Origin: Paraburkholderia phenoliruptrix
GTDB lineage: Bacteria > Pseudomonadota > Gammaproteobacteria > Burkholderiales > Burkholderiaceae
Assembly (NCBI RefSeq): GCF_902859825.1
Contig: NZ_CADIKB010000017.1
Coordinates: 1 to 64,000 of the forward strand
DNA: 64,000 nucleotides
Direction of reading: 5' to 3'
Numbering within the stretch: the first letter of the stretch is position 1; every line of letters begins with the position of its first letter. A program made the translations under genes and the position numbers. A model generated the notes under the pieces. That model was given only the letters and a program-made list of their open reading frames with translations. It did not search any database and was not told the DNA's origin. Shown piece by piece: positions 16,420 to 24,846 of this stretch.

Positions 16420-18036
16420 ATGCCAAACACGACCTCATCCCGCACGACCGACGCGTTTTCGCACCGCCTGTCCGTGCTGACTTCCGGGCCGCAGCGCGAC
16501 GCGCTGCTGCGCGGCCTGCGCGGCATAGAAAGAGAAAGCCTGCGCGTCACGCATGCGGGCCAGCTCGCGTTGACGCCTCACCCACGCGCGCTGGGTTCGG
16601 CGCTGACGCATCCGTCGCTGACCACCGACTATTCGGAAGCGCTGCTCGAACTGATCACGCCCGCTGAGCACGACGTCGCGCTGACGCTCGAGAAACTGGA
16701 TACGCTGCATCGTTTCGTCTATGCGGAACTCGGCGACGAGATTCTCTGGAACAACTCCATGCCGGGGCTGTTGCCCGACACCGACGAAGGCATTCCGATT
16801 GCGAACTACGGCACGTCGAATATCGGCAAGCTGAAGTACGTGTACCGCGTCGGCCTCGCGCTGCGCTATGGCCGCACGATGCAATGCATCGCGGGCATTC
16901 ACTACAACTATTCGCTGAACGAAGAAGTGTGGCGGTTCCTGCACGCGGACCAGCAATCCACCGCGAGCGCCGTCGATTTTCAGTCCGACCGTTATCTCGC
17001 GCTGATCCGTAATTTCCGCCGCACCAACTGGCTGCTGATGTATCTGTTCGGCGCGTCGCCCGCGCTCGACTGCCGCTTTTTGCGCGACCGCAAACACACG
17101 CTCGACACTTTCGACGCCGACACCTTGTACCGCCCCTATGCGACGAGCCTGCGCATGAGCGACCTCGGCTACTCGAACACCACCGCGCAAGCCGCGCTGC
17201 ACGCCGACTACGACACGCTGCCCGGCTATCTCGACGCGCTCGCCAAAGCCGTGAGCCAGCCGTATCCCGCGTATGAGGCGATCGGCACACAGCGCGACGG
17301 CGAGTGGGTGCAGATCAACACGAATGTGCTGCAGATCGAAAACGAGTTTTACTCGACGATCCGTCCGAAGCGCGTGACTTATCCCGGCGAGCGTCCGCTG
17401 CATGCGCTCGCCGCGCGCGGCGTGCAATACGTCGAAGTGCGCTGCATGGACATCGATCCGTTCGAGCCGGTCGGCATTTCGCTGGAGACGTCGCGCTTTC
17501 TCGACGCCTACCTGCTCGTGTGCGCGCTCGACGACAGCGCGCCGCTGCCGCCGCCCACGTATTGCGAAGCCAACCAGAATTTCGCGCGCGTCACGACGGA
17601 AGGGCGCAAGCCCGGCTTGGAACTCGTCCGCGACGGCCAGGCTGTGGCGATGACCGAATGGGCCGACGAACTGTTCGCAAAGATCGACGCCGCGGCAGCC
17701 GCGCTCGACGCGCTGCACGGCGGCGACGCGCACGCGCGCTCCGTTGCCGTGCAGCGGGCGAAGCTGGCCGATCCGTCGCTGACGCCGTCCGCACGCGTGC
17801 TGCAGACGATGCGCGACAAGCAGCAAAGCTTCCTCGAATTCGGTCTTGAACAGAGCGAGGCGCACGCGGCGTATTTCCGCGCGCATCCGCTCGACGCGGG
17901 CACGGCGAAAGCGTTCGCGGATCTTGCCGCGCAGTCGCTCGAGGAACAGGCGAAGTTGGAGCGCGAGGAGATCGGCTCGTTCGATGCGTTCGTCGCGGCT
18001 TATCGGGCGTATACGTTGAACCGGTTCAGCGTGTGA
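16420..18036 (+). CDS. gshA: Glutamate-cysteine ligase (E. coli-type GshA)
   Basis: A protein of about 538 residues of the proteobacterial GshA class, which joins glutamate and cysteine with ATP in the first step of glutathione synthesis. Diagnostic blocks are GLRGIERESLRV near the N-terminus, HPSLTTDYSEALLELIT, the ATP/metal block GIHYNYSLNEEVW and RNFRRTNWLLMYLFGASPA. Length is normal for the class. The ATG at 16420 (MPNTTSS) is preferred; in-frame ATGs at 16390 and 16348 would add 10 or 24 unconserved residues. It is followed by a rho-independent terminator. A separate YbdK-type ligase is encoded at 43043-44158. Confidence 0.92.
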   Translation: MPNTTSSRTTDAFSHRLSVLTSGPQRDALLRGLRGIERESLRVTHAGQLALTPHPRALGSALTHPSLTTDYSEALLELITPAEHDVALTLEKLDTLHRFVYAELGDEILWNNSMPGLLPDTDEGIPIANYGTSNIGKLKYVYRVGLALRYGRTMQCIAGIHYNYSLNEEVWRFLHADQQSTASAVDFQSDRYLALIRNFRRTNWLLMYLFGASPALDCRFLRDRKHTLDTFDADTLYRPYATSLRMSDLGYSNTTAQAALHADYDTLPGYLDALAKAVSQPYPAYEAIGTQRDGEWVQINTNVLQIENEFYSTIRPKRVTYPGERPLHALAARGVQYVEVRCMDIDPFEPVGISLETSRFLDAYLLVCALDDSAPLPPPTYCEANQNFARVTTEGRKPGLELVRDGQAVAMTEWADELFAKIDAAAAALDALHGGDAHARSVAVQRAKLADPSLTPSARVLQTMRDKQQSFLEFGLEQSEAHAAYFRAHPLDAGTAKAFADLAAQSLEEQAKLEREEIGSFDAFVAAYRAYTLNRFSV

Positions 18037-18104
18037 GTACAGCAGCTCGGGCTCAGTTGCGGACCACTTGCGGCTCATTTGCCGCCCATTCGCGGCAAGA
18101 CAGC

Positions 18105-18131
18105 AAAGCGGCTCCCCGAGCCGCTTTTTTA
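18105..18131 (+). terminator. Rho-independent terminator of gshA
   Basis: AAGCGGCTC pairs with GAGCCGCTT across a 3-nt loop, followed by a six-T run, 70 nt after the gshA stop. It is a classic terminator on the plus strand. Confidence 0.9.
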
Positions 18132-18296
18132 TTGCCTGCTTCACCTCGCGGTAACGACTACGCAAAACGTCGGCGAACCGCGGCCTCGTCGGCAAATTAT
18201 TCGCGCCTTTCCACGTTTCTCTGATCCAGACGAAACACGCTCCGCGCAAGACGGTCCAAACTTTTATGACACGCTAGCGAGAGGGAGATCAACGTG

Positions 18297-18830
18297 ATGA
18301 ATAAAGGTCTGTTGCCCACATTGCGCGACGCGAGCGTCGCCATCGCGGCCATTGCGGCCATGGCCGCGGCCGGATGCTCGACGCAGGGACAGGTCGATCC
18401 CGACGTCATGCAGATTGCAACCACGCCGCTCACGTGCTCGAACAAGGCCGAGTGCGACCTCTGGTGGCAGCGCGCGCAAACGTGGGTGACCAGCCATTCG
18501 AAATACAAGGTCGAAGCCGCCACCGACACGCTCATCCAAACCGCCGGCCCCGACGGCGGCAAGCGCGCGCTCGCGTATCAGATCACCCGCACGCCCAATC
18601 CCGACGGCACGGCGACAATCGGCTTTGCTGCGCATTGCGACGGATCGCTCGGCTGCAAGCCGAACCCGTGGGAAGCGGGCGCCGACTTCAAGCAGTACGT
18701 GCGCGGCACAGCGGCCGGCACACAAGGAAACGACGCGAAACCGTCGCAGCCGGCGTCCGCCGCCATGCACCCGGAGGCGCGGCAAGGACAGTCGGCCGCG
18801 CCGTCGGCTGGCGCGGCAGCCAGTCAGTAA
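18297..18830 (+). CDS. Small lipoprotein, hypothetical
   Basis: A 177-residue predicted lipoprotein. The hydrophobic signal segment IAAIAAMAAAGC carries a lipobox ending in AAGC at about residue 25, so the mature protein would be lipid-anchored. Two CxxxC-like pairs follow (LTCSNKAEC and HCDGSLGC), and the last 45 residues are Ala/Ser/Gln/Pro-rich low complexity. GAGAGGGAG precedes a GTG-ATG pair; the ATG at 18297 is chosen. I recognise only a generic Burkholderia-type hypothetical lipoprotein. It is convergent with the EmrB-like pump gene, 18 nt away. Confidence 0.8.
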   Translation: MNKGLLPTLRDASVAIAAIAAMAAAGCSTQGQVDPDVMQIATTPLTCSNKAECDLWWQRAQTWVTSHSKYKVEAATDTLIQTAGPDGGKRALAYQITRTPNPDGTATIGFAAHCDGSLGCKPNPWEAGADFKQYVRGTAAGTQGNDAKPSQPASAAMHPEARQGQSAAPSAGAAASQ

Positions 18831-18848
18831 GCAGCGCCCGGCGCGCGC

Positions 18849-20447
18849 TCAGTGCCCCATTGAAGGACCCACGCCCTTGCGCGGTTTCGTGATCCACACG
18901 AGCACGGCGAGCACGAGGAAGGCCGCGCACGAAATGCGGAAAAAGTCGTTGGTGGCCAGCATATAAGCCTGCGCGGTCACCACCTGGTTCAGCTGCGCGG
19001 TGATGCTGTCGCCGGAAAGACCCACGCCGGCCAGCGCATTCGTGTACGCGTTGGTGTTCGCGGTGTACACGTTGACGTTATCGACCAGCAGCGCGTGATG
19101 GCGAATGGTGTCGTTTTCCCAGTAAGTCGTGCTGATCGCGGTGCCGATCGCGCCGGACAGCGTCCGGAAAAAGTTCGACAGGCCGGATGCGCTCGCGAGC
19201 CGTTCGTCCGGCACGCTCGATAACGTAATGGTCGTCATCGGCACGAAGAAGCAGGCCACGCCGATGCCTTGCACGAGGCGCGGCCAGATCACGTGGTTGA
19301 ACGGCACATCGAGCGTGAAGGTGGAATTCCACAGCGACACGAATGCAAACACGATGAACGCGAAGCTCGCAATGACGCGCAGGTTCAGCCGGTGCATGTT
19401 CTTGCCGATCAGCGGCGAAAGGAACAGCGCGAGTATGCCGACCGGCGCGGTGGCAAGACCCGCGAGGCCGGCGGTGTAGCCCATCACGGTCTGCAGCCAC
19501 AGCGGAAAAATCACCACCGAGCCGAAGAAAGCCATAAAGCCGAACGAGATAATGACCACGCCAAGCGCGAAGTTGCGGTCCTTGAAGAGCGACAGATCGA
19601 CGACGGGCTCTTTCTCGGTCATCTCCCACACCAGCATGAATGCAATCGAGATCACCGCGATGACCGCGAGCGTCACGATGAACGTGGAGTTGAACCAGTC
19701 GCGATCCTTGCCGAGGTCCAGCACCATCTGCAGGCACGCCACGCCGATCACGAGCAAGGAAAGGCCGACCGCGTCGATGCGCTGCTGCGTGGTCTTCGTT
19801 TCGCGCCCGCGCAGCAGCACGAACGCGCAGCCCGCGGAAAAGAGGCCGATCGGCACGTTGATGTAGAAGATCCACGGCCACGTGTAGTTGTCCGTGATGT
19901 AGCCGCCCATCACAGGCCCGAAGATCGGCGCGCAGATCACGGTCATCGCCCACAGTCCCAGTGCGAGCCCGCGCTTCTCCGGCGGATAGGAGCGCATCAG
20001 AATAGTCTGCGAGAGCGGCACCATCGGCCCGGACACGAGCCCTTGCGCGAGCCGGAAGACGATCAGCGACTCGAAGTTCTGCGCAAAACCGCACAGCGCC
20101 GAGGCGATCGTGAAGAGCAGCACGGACAGTGTGAAGAGGCGCACTTCGCCGACGCGCCGCGCAAGCCAGCCGGTGAGCGGCACGGCGATCGCCGAAGCCA
20201 CCGAATACGACGAGATCACCCACGTGCCCTGGCTCGTGGCGACGCCGAGACTGCCGGAGATGGTCGGCACGGCAACATTCGCAATCGACGTGTCCAGCAC
20301 CTCCATGAAGGTGCCGAGCGCCAGTCCGACGGTCAGCAGCGCGAGCGCGCCGCCCGTCAGCGGTGCGGGCTCGGCCGCAGGCGGCGTGGCGGATGGAGCG
20401 GCTGGTTGTGCCGCGGGTTCGGCAGCGTTGGTAGCCGTAGCGGCCAT
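18849..20447 (-). CDS. emrB: DHA2-family (EmrB-type) multidrug efflux permease
   Basis: A 532-residue 14-helix major facilitator pump of the DHA2 drug:proton antiporter family. The signature LDTSIANVAVPTISGSL (motif D1) is in helix 1, RLAQGLVSGP corresponds to motif B and GLWAMTVICAPIFGPVMGG to motif C. EmrB partners normally export drugs through EmrA and an outer-membrane factor. An Ala/Pro-rich 30-residue head is unusual but not unprecedented. It is downstream of marR on the same strand with a 132-nt gap. No EmrA/HlyD gene is adjacent. Confidence 0.9.
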   Translation of the reverse strand: MAATATNAAEPAAQPAAPSATPPAAEPAPLTGGALALLTVGLALGTFMEVLDTSIANVAVPTISGSLGVATSQGTWVISSYSVASAIAVPLTGWLARRVGEVRLFTLSVLLFTIASALCGFAQNFESLIVFRLAQGLVSGPMVPLSQTILMRSYPPEKRGLALGLWAMTVICAPIFGPVMGGYITDNYTWPWIFYINVPIGLFSAGCAFVLLRGRETKTTQQRIDAVGLSLLVIGVACLQMVLDLGKDRDWFNSTFIVTLAVIAVISIAFMLVWEMTEKEPVVDLSLFKDRNFALGVVIISFGFMAFFGSVVIFPLWLQTVMGYTAGLAGLATAPVGILALFLSPLIGKNMHRLNLRVIASFAFIVFAFVSLWNSTFTLDVPFNHVIWPRLVQGIGVACFFVPMTTITLSSVPDERLASASGLSNFFRTLSGAIGTAISTTYWENDTIRHHALLVDNVNVYTANTNAYTNALAGVGLSGDSITAQLNQVVTAQAYMLATNDFFRISCAAFLVLAVLVWITKPRKGVGPSMGH

Positions 20448-20579
20448 GGTTGTTCTCCTCAGCGCGGAAAGATTGTCGCTAGGTGGATCGCTTAATCCGT
20501 AGGGCCGGTTACATGCCCCATCACACTCTGCCCAGACAGAGACCGGATTGCAACTACGCCTTCAAGAGGCATCAGTCAG

Positions 20580-21122
20580 TTAATGCTTGCCGTTTTCCGG
20601 CGATGAATCGTCAAGTCCGGCATCGGACGGTCCGGCCCCGGCGCACAAACCGCAGCCTGCGTTGGAGCCGGCGTCGATCCCGTTGGCAATGAAACGGCCA
20701 AGCAGATCGATCAGCGTCGCGAGGTCGGCGGCCGAAAAGCCGCGCAACTGCTCGTTCAGCACGGCGGCGCCGATGCCGGGCAACTGCCGCGCCGCGTCCT
20801 GCCCTTGCTGGGTCAGCTCCAGTTTCACCATCCGGCGGTCCGCATCGCTGCGCGTGCGCAGCAAAAAGCCTTTCTTTTCAAGGCGATCCAGCAGACGGGT
20901 CATCGACCCGCTGTCGTATGACATGACGCGCGACAGCTCGAACGGCGTGTTCGCGCGCCCGGCGGCGAGCATCAGGATCACGCCGATCTGCTGCGCCGTC
21001 AGCCCGAGCGGTTTAACGGCCCGGTCAGTACGCTCGACCAGCACGTTGCGCGCTTTCGACAGGTAATAGCCGAGACTCGTATCGAGCCGGATTTCGTCGG
21101 CTTTGTAAGGACCGTCAGTCAT
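20580..21122 (-). CDS. MarR family transcriptional regulator
   Basis: A 180-residue MarR-type repressor: helices with the dimerisation start LGYYLSKARNVLVERTDRAV (partly quoted), winged HTH about residues 45-110 including FELSRVMSYDSGSMTRLLDRLE and the wing RSDADRRMVKLELT. The C-terminal tail contains a GCGLCAG Cys pair near the end that could sense oxidants, though this is speculative. The start at 21122 (MTDGPY) is used because the preceding in-frame stretch shows no family similarity. It probably represses the EmrB-like gene just downstream and possibly the divergent membrane-protein and outer-membrane-factor genes. Confidence 0.88.
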   Translation of the reverse strand: MTDGPYKADEIRLDTSLGYYLSKARNVLVERTDRAVKPLGLTAQQIGVILMLAAGRANTPFELSRVMSYDSGSMTRLLDRLEKKGFLLRTRSDADRRMVKLELTQQGQDAARQLPGIGAAVLNEQLRGFSAADLATLIDLLGRFIANGIDAGSNAGCGLCAGAGPSDAGLDDSSPENGKH

Positions 21123-21204
21123 CTTGAATTCATGGACAGGGCAGCAGGCCGGAGTGGCAGGCGCGCGATCCGCCGAAAAACAACACCGCGGCCGTGCATC
21201 GCGC

Positions 21205-21275
21205 ACAGTATCTTGAAATTTACTTGCATAGTCAATATTATATTAAGCAACGAGTTACGCGATCCGCGCCACCCG
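21205..21275. promoter_or_regulatory. AT-rich divergent promoter/operator region for marR
   Basis: Within the 218-nt gap before the divergent gene at 21341, bases 21211-21252 are strikingly AT-rich (TTTACTTGCATAGTCAA, then TATTATATTAAG). TTGCATAGTCAA contains the small inverted repeat TTG/CAA, and TATTAT could be a -10 box. MarR proteins commonly autoregulate through such sites. Exact boxes are not determined. Confidence 0.4.
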
Positions 21276-21340
21276 AGACTATGTTCTGACCGCTTTTTTA
21301 TCGCGCCGCCAAGTCGGCGCGACCTAAGGATGTTCCGCCC

Positions 21341-21697
21341 ATGCTGTACCTGAAAAACACCCTCGGCGGCCTCAGCCGCTCTCTGACCGATTCCGCTTTG
21401 CACAGCTTCCAGGGTCCGCATCGCTGGTGGAAGCTCGCGTTGTTTGCCGTGCTGTTCGTGCTGCCCGGCGGATCGGTGGGGGTCGCGGTACTGGCGTGGT
21501 TCGAGCATCGCCGGGGGCGCAAGGGCGCGAAGGGGGCATCCTTGGAAATCGCTGCCGCGCCCGTGCGCGCGGCAAGCGCTGCTGCTGCTCCGGCGCACGG
21601 TGCAGCGAACGCCTGCCAGTCGCGCGGTGAAGCACCGTGCCGGGCCGCGGCCGGCAAACTGGCGCGCAAGGCGACTTCCGCGGAATCGCGCGGCTGA
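21341..21697 (+). CDS. Small membrane-anchored hypothetical protein
   Basis: A 118-residue protein with one strong hydrophobic segment at about residues 31-53 (LALFAVLFVLPGGSVGVAVLAW, cited as LALFAVLFVLP and GSVGVAVLAW). A basic HRRGRKGAKG stop-transfer sequence follows, then a 55-residue Ala-rich cytoplasmic tail. AAGGA lies about 10 nt before the start. I do not recognise a family. It sits between marR and the outer-membrane factor and could be cotranscribed with the latter, although a 212-nt gap separates them. Confidence 0.5.
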   Translation: MLYLKNTLGGLSRSLTDSALHSFQGPHRWWKLALFAVLFVLPGGSVGVAVLAWFEHRRGRKGAKGASLEIAAAPVRAASAAAAPAHGAANACQSRGEAPCRAAAGKLARKATSAESRG

Positions 21698-21909
21698 ATT
21701 GGCGGCAGGCATGAGCGGCCAGGGCGGTTTTGAACCACCGCCCGGTAACAGCACGTAACCTTCGCGACGTCGTCGGTAACACACCTTCTTCGCTGCCCGC
21801 ATTAACCTTTCTGTTTCCCGCGCCCAGCCGGCTCATACGCTAACATGCCGGCACACGTACAGGCCGGCGCCGTCACTGGCGGCACGTGGCGTCCAGAAGG
21901 AAACAATGC

Positions 21910-23493
21910 ATGCAGTCTGACCGAATCCCGTCCGCGCGGACATGTGCGCCTCGCGTCCTGACTCTCGCGGTAGCAGTGGCCGTTGCCGGTCTCGTCGCCG
22001 CATGCGCGGTCGGCCCCGACTACAAGCGCCCGGACGCCGGGATTCCCGCGTCCTACAAGGAAGCCGCCCCCGGCTGGAAAGTCGCGCAACCGGCGGACCA
22101 GCAGGACCGCGGCGCGTGGTGGACCCTCTACCAGGACCCGCAGCTCGACGCACTGGAACAGAAGCTGAACGCCGCCAACCAGACCATCGCGCAATATGCC
22201 GCCGCCTACCGGCAGGCGCGCGCGCTGGTGGGCGAGGCGCGCGCGGCCTACTTTCCGACTGTCGGCGCGTCGGCGGGCGCCACGCGCTCGGGCAACGGTG
22301 CTTCGTCGAGCGCAAGTTCCACCACGGCCAGCCGCTCGGGCGTCTACAACAGCTACAACCTGCAACTCGACGCCACCTGGGAACCCGACCTGTGGGGCTC
22401 GGTCGGCCGCTCGGTCAACGCGCAGAAGGCCGGCCAGCAAAGCGCCGCCGCCGATCTCGCCAACGCGCGTCTGTCGGCGCAGGCCACGCTCGCGCAAACC
22501 TACTTCTCGCTGCGCGCGCTCGACGCCAACCAGAAACTGCTCGACGAGACCGTCGCCGCCTATCAGCGCTCGCTGCAACTCACGCAGAACCAGTACGCCG
22601 CGGGCGTGGCCGCGCGCTCGGACGTGATCCAGGCGCAGACGCAGCTGCAATCGGCGCAGGCGTCCGCGATCGACAACGGCGTGCAGCGCGCCCAGGACGA
22701 GCATGCCATTGCGGTGCTCGTCGGCGAACCGGCCTCCAGCTTTTCCCTTCCGCCCATGCCGCTCACCGCGACGCCGCCCGCCGTGCCCGCGCAGATGCCG
22801 TCGGCGCTGCTCGAACGGCGGCCCGACATCGCGTCGGCGGAACGCAAGGCGGCAGCGGCGAACGAGCAGATCGGCATCGCCATTGCCGCGTTTTTTCCGT
22901 CGCTGACCTTGTCGGCGACCGGCGGCTTCCAGAGTTCGGTTTTCTCGCAGTTGCTGACCGTGCCGTCGCGCTTCTGGACCGTCGGGCCGCAACTCGCGGC
23001 GACCCTGTTCGACGCCGGGCTGCGCCGCGCGAAAACCGAAGCGGCTCGCGCGGCTTATGACGAGAGCGTCGCCACGTATCGTCAAACGGTGCTCACGGCG
23101 TTCCAGGACGTCGAGGACAACCTCGCGTCCCAACGCATCCTCGAACGGGAAATCGTGGTGCAGCAGCAGGCCGTGGAGTCGGCGCGCCAGGCGCTCGCCA
23201 TCGTGACGAACGAATACAAGGCGGGCACAGTCGGCTTTCTCAACGTGCTGACCGCGCAAACCACTGCGTTCACGGCCGAGCAGAAGCTGCAGACCATTGC
23301 GGGGCAGCGGATGGTGTCGTCGGTCGGGCTGGTGAAGGCGCTCGGCGGCGGCTGGGACGTCTCGCAGATGAACCGCGAAACCGGCGACGTCGCGGCGCCC
23401 GCGCCTTTGCCGTCATCCGCTTCGGCGCCAGCGGCGACTCCGGTTGCACAATCCGGCGAAGCCTCGCCGCAGATGGAGGCGCAAAGCCGGTAA
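21910..23493 (+). CDS. NodT/OprM-type outer-membrane efflux lipoprotein (TolC superfamily)
   Basis: A 527-residue outer-membrane factor. The signal peptide ends in the lipobox LVAACAVGPDY, the hallmark of NodT/OprM-type RND or Emr outer-membrane lipoproteins. Two OEP repeats follow (about residues 60-260 and 270-460), including ARAAYFPTVGASAG, ATWEPDLWGSVGRSV and RRPDIASAERKAAAAN. It would form the periplasmic tunnel and outer-membrane pore of a tripartite exporter. AAGGAAAC precedes the ATG at 21910. The C-terminal 40 residues are Ala/Pro low complexity. It lies beside emrB and marR, but no membrane-fusion protein gene is present. Confidence 0.9.
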   Translation: MQSDRIPSARTCAPRVLTLAVAVAVAGLVAACAVGPDYKRPDAGIPASYKEAAPGWKVAQPADQQDRGAWWTLYQDPQLDALEQKLNAANQTIAQYAAAYRQARALVGEARAAYFPTVGASAGATRSGNGASSSASSTTASRSGVYNSYNLQLDATWEPDLWGSVGRSVNAQKAGQQSAAADLANARLSAQATLAQTYFSLRALDANQKLLDETVAAYQRSLQLTQNQYAAGVAARSDVIQAQTQLQSAQASAIDNGVQRAQDEHAIAVLVGEPASSFSLPPMPLTATPPAVPAQMPSALLERRPDIASAERKAAAANEQIGIAIAAFFPSLTLSATGGFQSSVFSQLLTVPSRFWTVGPQLAATLFDAGLRRAKTEAARAAYDESVATYRQTVLTAFQDVEDNLASQRILEREIVVQQQAVESARQALAIVTNEYKAGTVGFLNVLTAQTTAFTAEQKLQTIAGQRMVSSVGLVKALGGGWDVSQMNRETGDVAAPAPLPSSASAPAATPVAQSGEASPQMEAQSR

Positions 23494-23540
23494 CTCGCGG
23501 GGCGTCGCATGCGGCCCGCGCCGAAGCGTGGCCGCGGCCT

Positions 23541-24320
23541 TCAATGCACGAACGACAACATCACCGCGTTCGGCCCGCTCGGCCGTCCGAGCAGATTCAG
23601 CAGTCCCGCCAGATTGTCGCGCGCCTCGGGCGCGGAGCTCGCCGTTCCGTGAAACGACGTGGAAGCCGATGAGACGACGCCGCGCCCGCTCAGCATCAGC
23701 GGTCCTTTGACGGTCCGCAACTCGACTGTCGACGACGCGCCTTCCGCCTGAAACACGAGCTGATATGAACCGAGCGGCTTCACGGGCGAGACACGCGAAC
23801 TCACGTCGGTCAGCGCGACAGTCAACTGGCCGAACGCCTCGCGATTGAAGCTGCGCCAGTCGGACCACGAAAGCCGCACATCGCCTTGCAGATCCAGCGT
23901 GTTAAAAGGCGCGCCGAGCCCACTCAGCAGCGAAGCCGGCACCGCAATCGTGCCGGGCGTCACATTCGCACTGCGCGGCGTCGCGTCGATGGTAATCGGG
24001 TCGGGCATCGCCTCGCTATGACGCATGGTCATGCGCACGCGGCCCGTGAAGAGCGGCCAGAACGCCGTGTGCCATTCGATCCGCCCGGGCAGCAGCGTCG
24101 CGGCGCTCATGTCCGAACCGGCGGCCAGCATCAGCGTGGCGGAACCGTGCCAGAGCGACCCTGCCGGGTTGACGAGGTTCACGTGTCCGCCGCTTTGCCG
24201 GGCGAATTGCGGCGTGATCCACGCGGCCGGCAACATCGCGAGCATCACGGCCAGGCTGGAGAAAACGGCGACCAGCAGCCAGGGCAGCGCGGCGCGCAGG
24301 CGCCGCATCCAGTAAGTCAT
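23541..24320 (-). CDS. gspN: Type II secretion system protein N
   Basis: A 259-residue GspN-like protein. One N-terminal membrane anchor (LPWLLVAVFSSLAVMLAMLPAAW region, residues about 12-34) is followed by a periplasmic beta-rich domain with the family pattern GHVNLVNPAGSLWHGSA and WPLFTGRV. GspN is a non-universal type II secretion subunit linked to the inner-membrane platform. It is the last gene of the gspG-N operon, 22 nt after gspM, and convergent with the outer-membrane factor gene. Length and placement are typical for Burkholderia loci. Confidence 0.88.
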   Translation of the reverse strand: MTYWMRRLRAALPWLLVAVFSSLAVMLAMLPAAWITPQFARQSGGHVNLVNPAGSLWHGSATLMLAAGSDMSAATLLPGRIEWHTAFWPLFTGRVRMTMRHSEAMPDPITIDATPRSANVTPGTIAVPASLLSGLGAPFNTLDLQGDVRLSWSDWRSFNREAFGQLTVALTDVSSRVSPVKPLGSYQLVFQAEGASSTVELRTVKGPLMLSGRGVVSSASTSFHGTASSAPEARDNLAGLLNLLGRPSGPNAVMLSFVH

Positions 24321-24342
24321 GCGAGATCCCGTGGCAGCGCGC

Positions 24343-24846
24343 TCATTTGGCCGTGGATGGCTGCAGCGATGCCGTCAGATCCACCTGGCCGTCTTCCTTC
24401 AGCGCGGTCACATGCGCTTCCGCGACCTGCACCTTGAACTGGCGGCGCACGTCGTCGACCCAGGCCGTCCACGCGGGAAACGACGCGTTTTTCATCTGCA
24501 CCTGCACCGCGTTGCCGATCACCTGGACCTGCGTGGCCGCGAGACCGTGGTCGGCCAGCGACGCGGAGAGCGCGTCCTTCAGCGCGCCGCCCGTCGGCGC
24601 CACGCCCTGAGCCGCCGCGGCAAGCTGGCGCGCTTCGTTGGCTTGCGCCGTCATCTGCGCGAGCTGGCGCTGCAAGGTGGGCAGCGACTCACGCAGCCGC
24701 GCGCGCCCCTCCTGCGCGGGCGCCCACAGCACCGACCACGCGATCACGACCGCGAGCAGTGCGCCGCCCCACGTCAGCAGCATTTTTTCGCGGTCCGTCC
24801 GCTGCTCCCAGAAGCCGGCCCAGGTTTGAGCGAGTTGAGCTTTCAT
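24343..24846 (-). CDS. gspM: Type II secretion system protein M
   Basis: A 167-residue GspM. A short cytoplasmic head is followed by one transmembrane helix (LLTWGGALLAVVIAWSVLW, about residues 23-41) and a periplasmic ferredoxin-like domain that pairs with GspL. The TDREKMLL sequence before the helix is the family pattern. The start at 24846 overlaps the gspL stop by four bases (ATGA), indicating translational coupling. Confidence 0.9.
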   Translation of the reverse strand: MKAQLAQTWAGFWEQRTDREKMLLTWGGALLAVVIAWSVLWAPAQEGRARLRESLPTLQRQLAQMTAQANEARQLAAAAQGVAPTGGALKDALSASLADHGLAATQVQVIGNAVQVQMKNASFPAWTAWVDDVRRQFKVQVAEAHVTALKEDGQVDLTASLQPSTAK

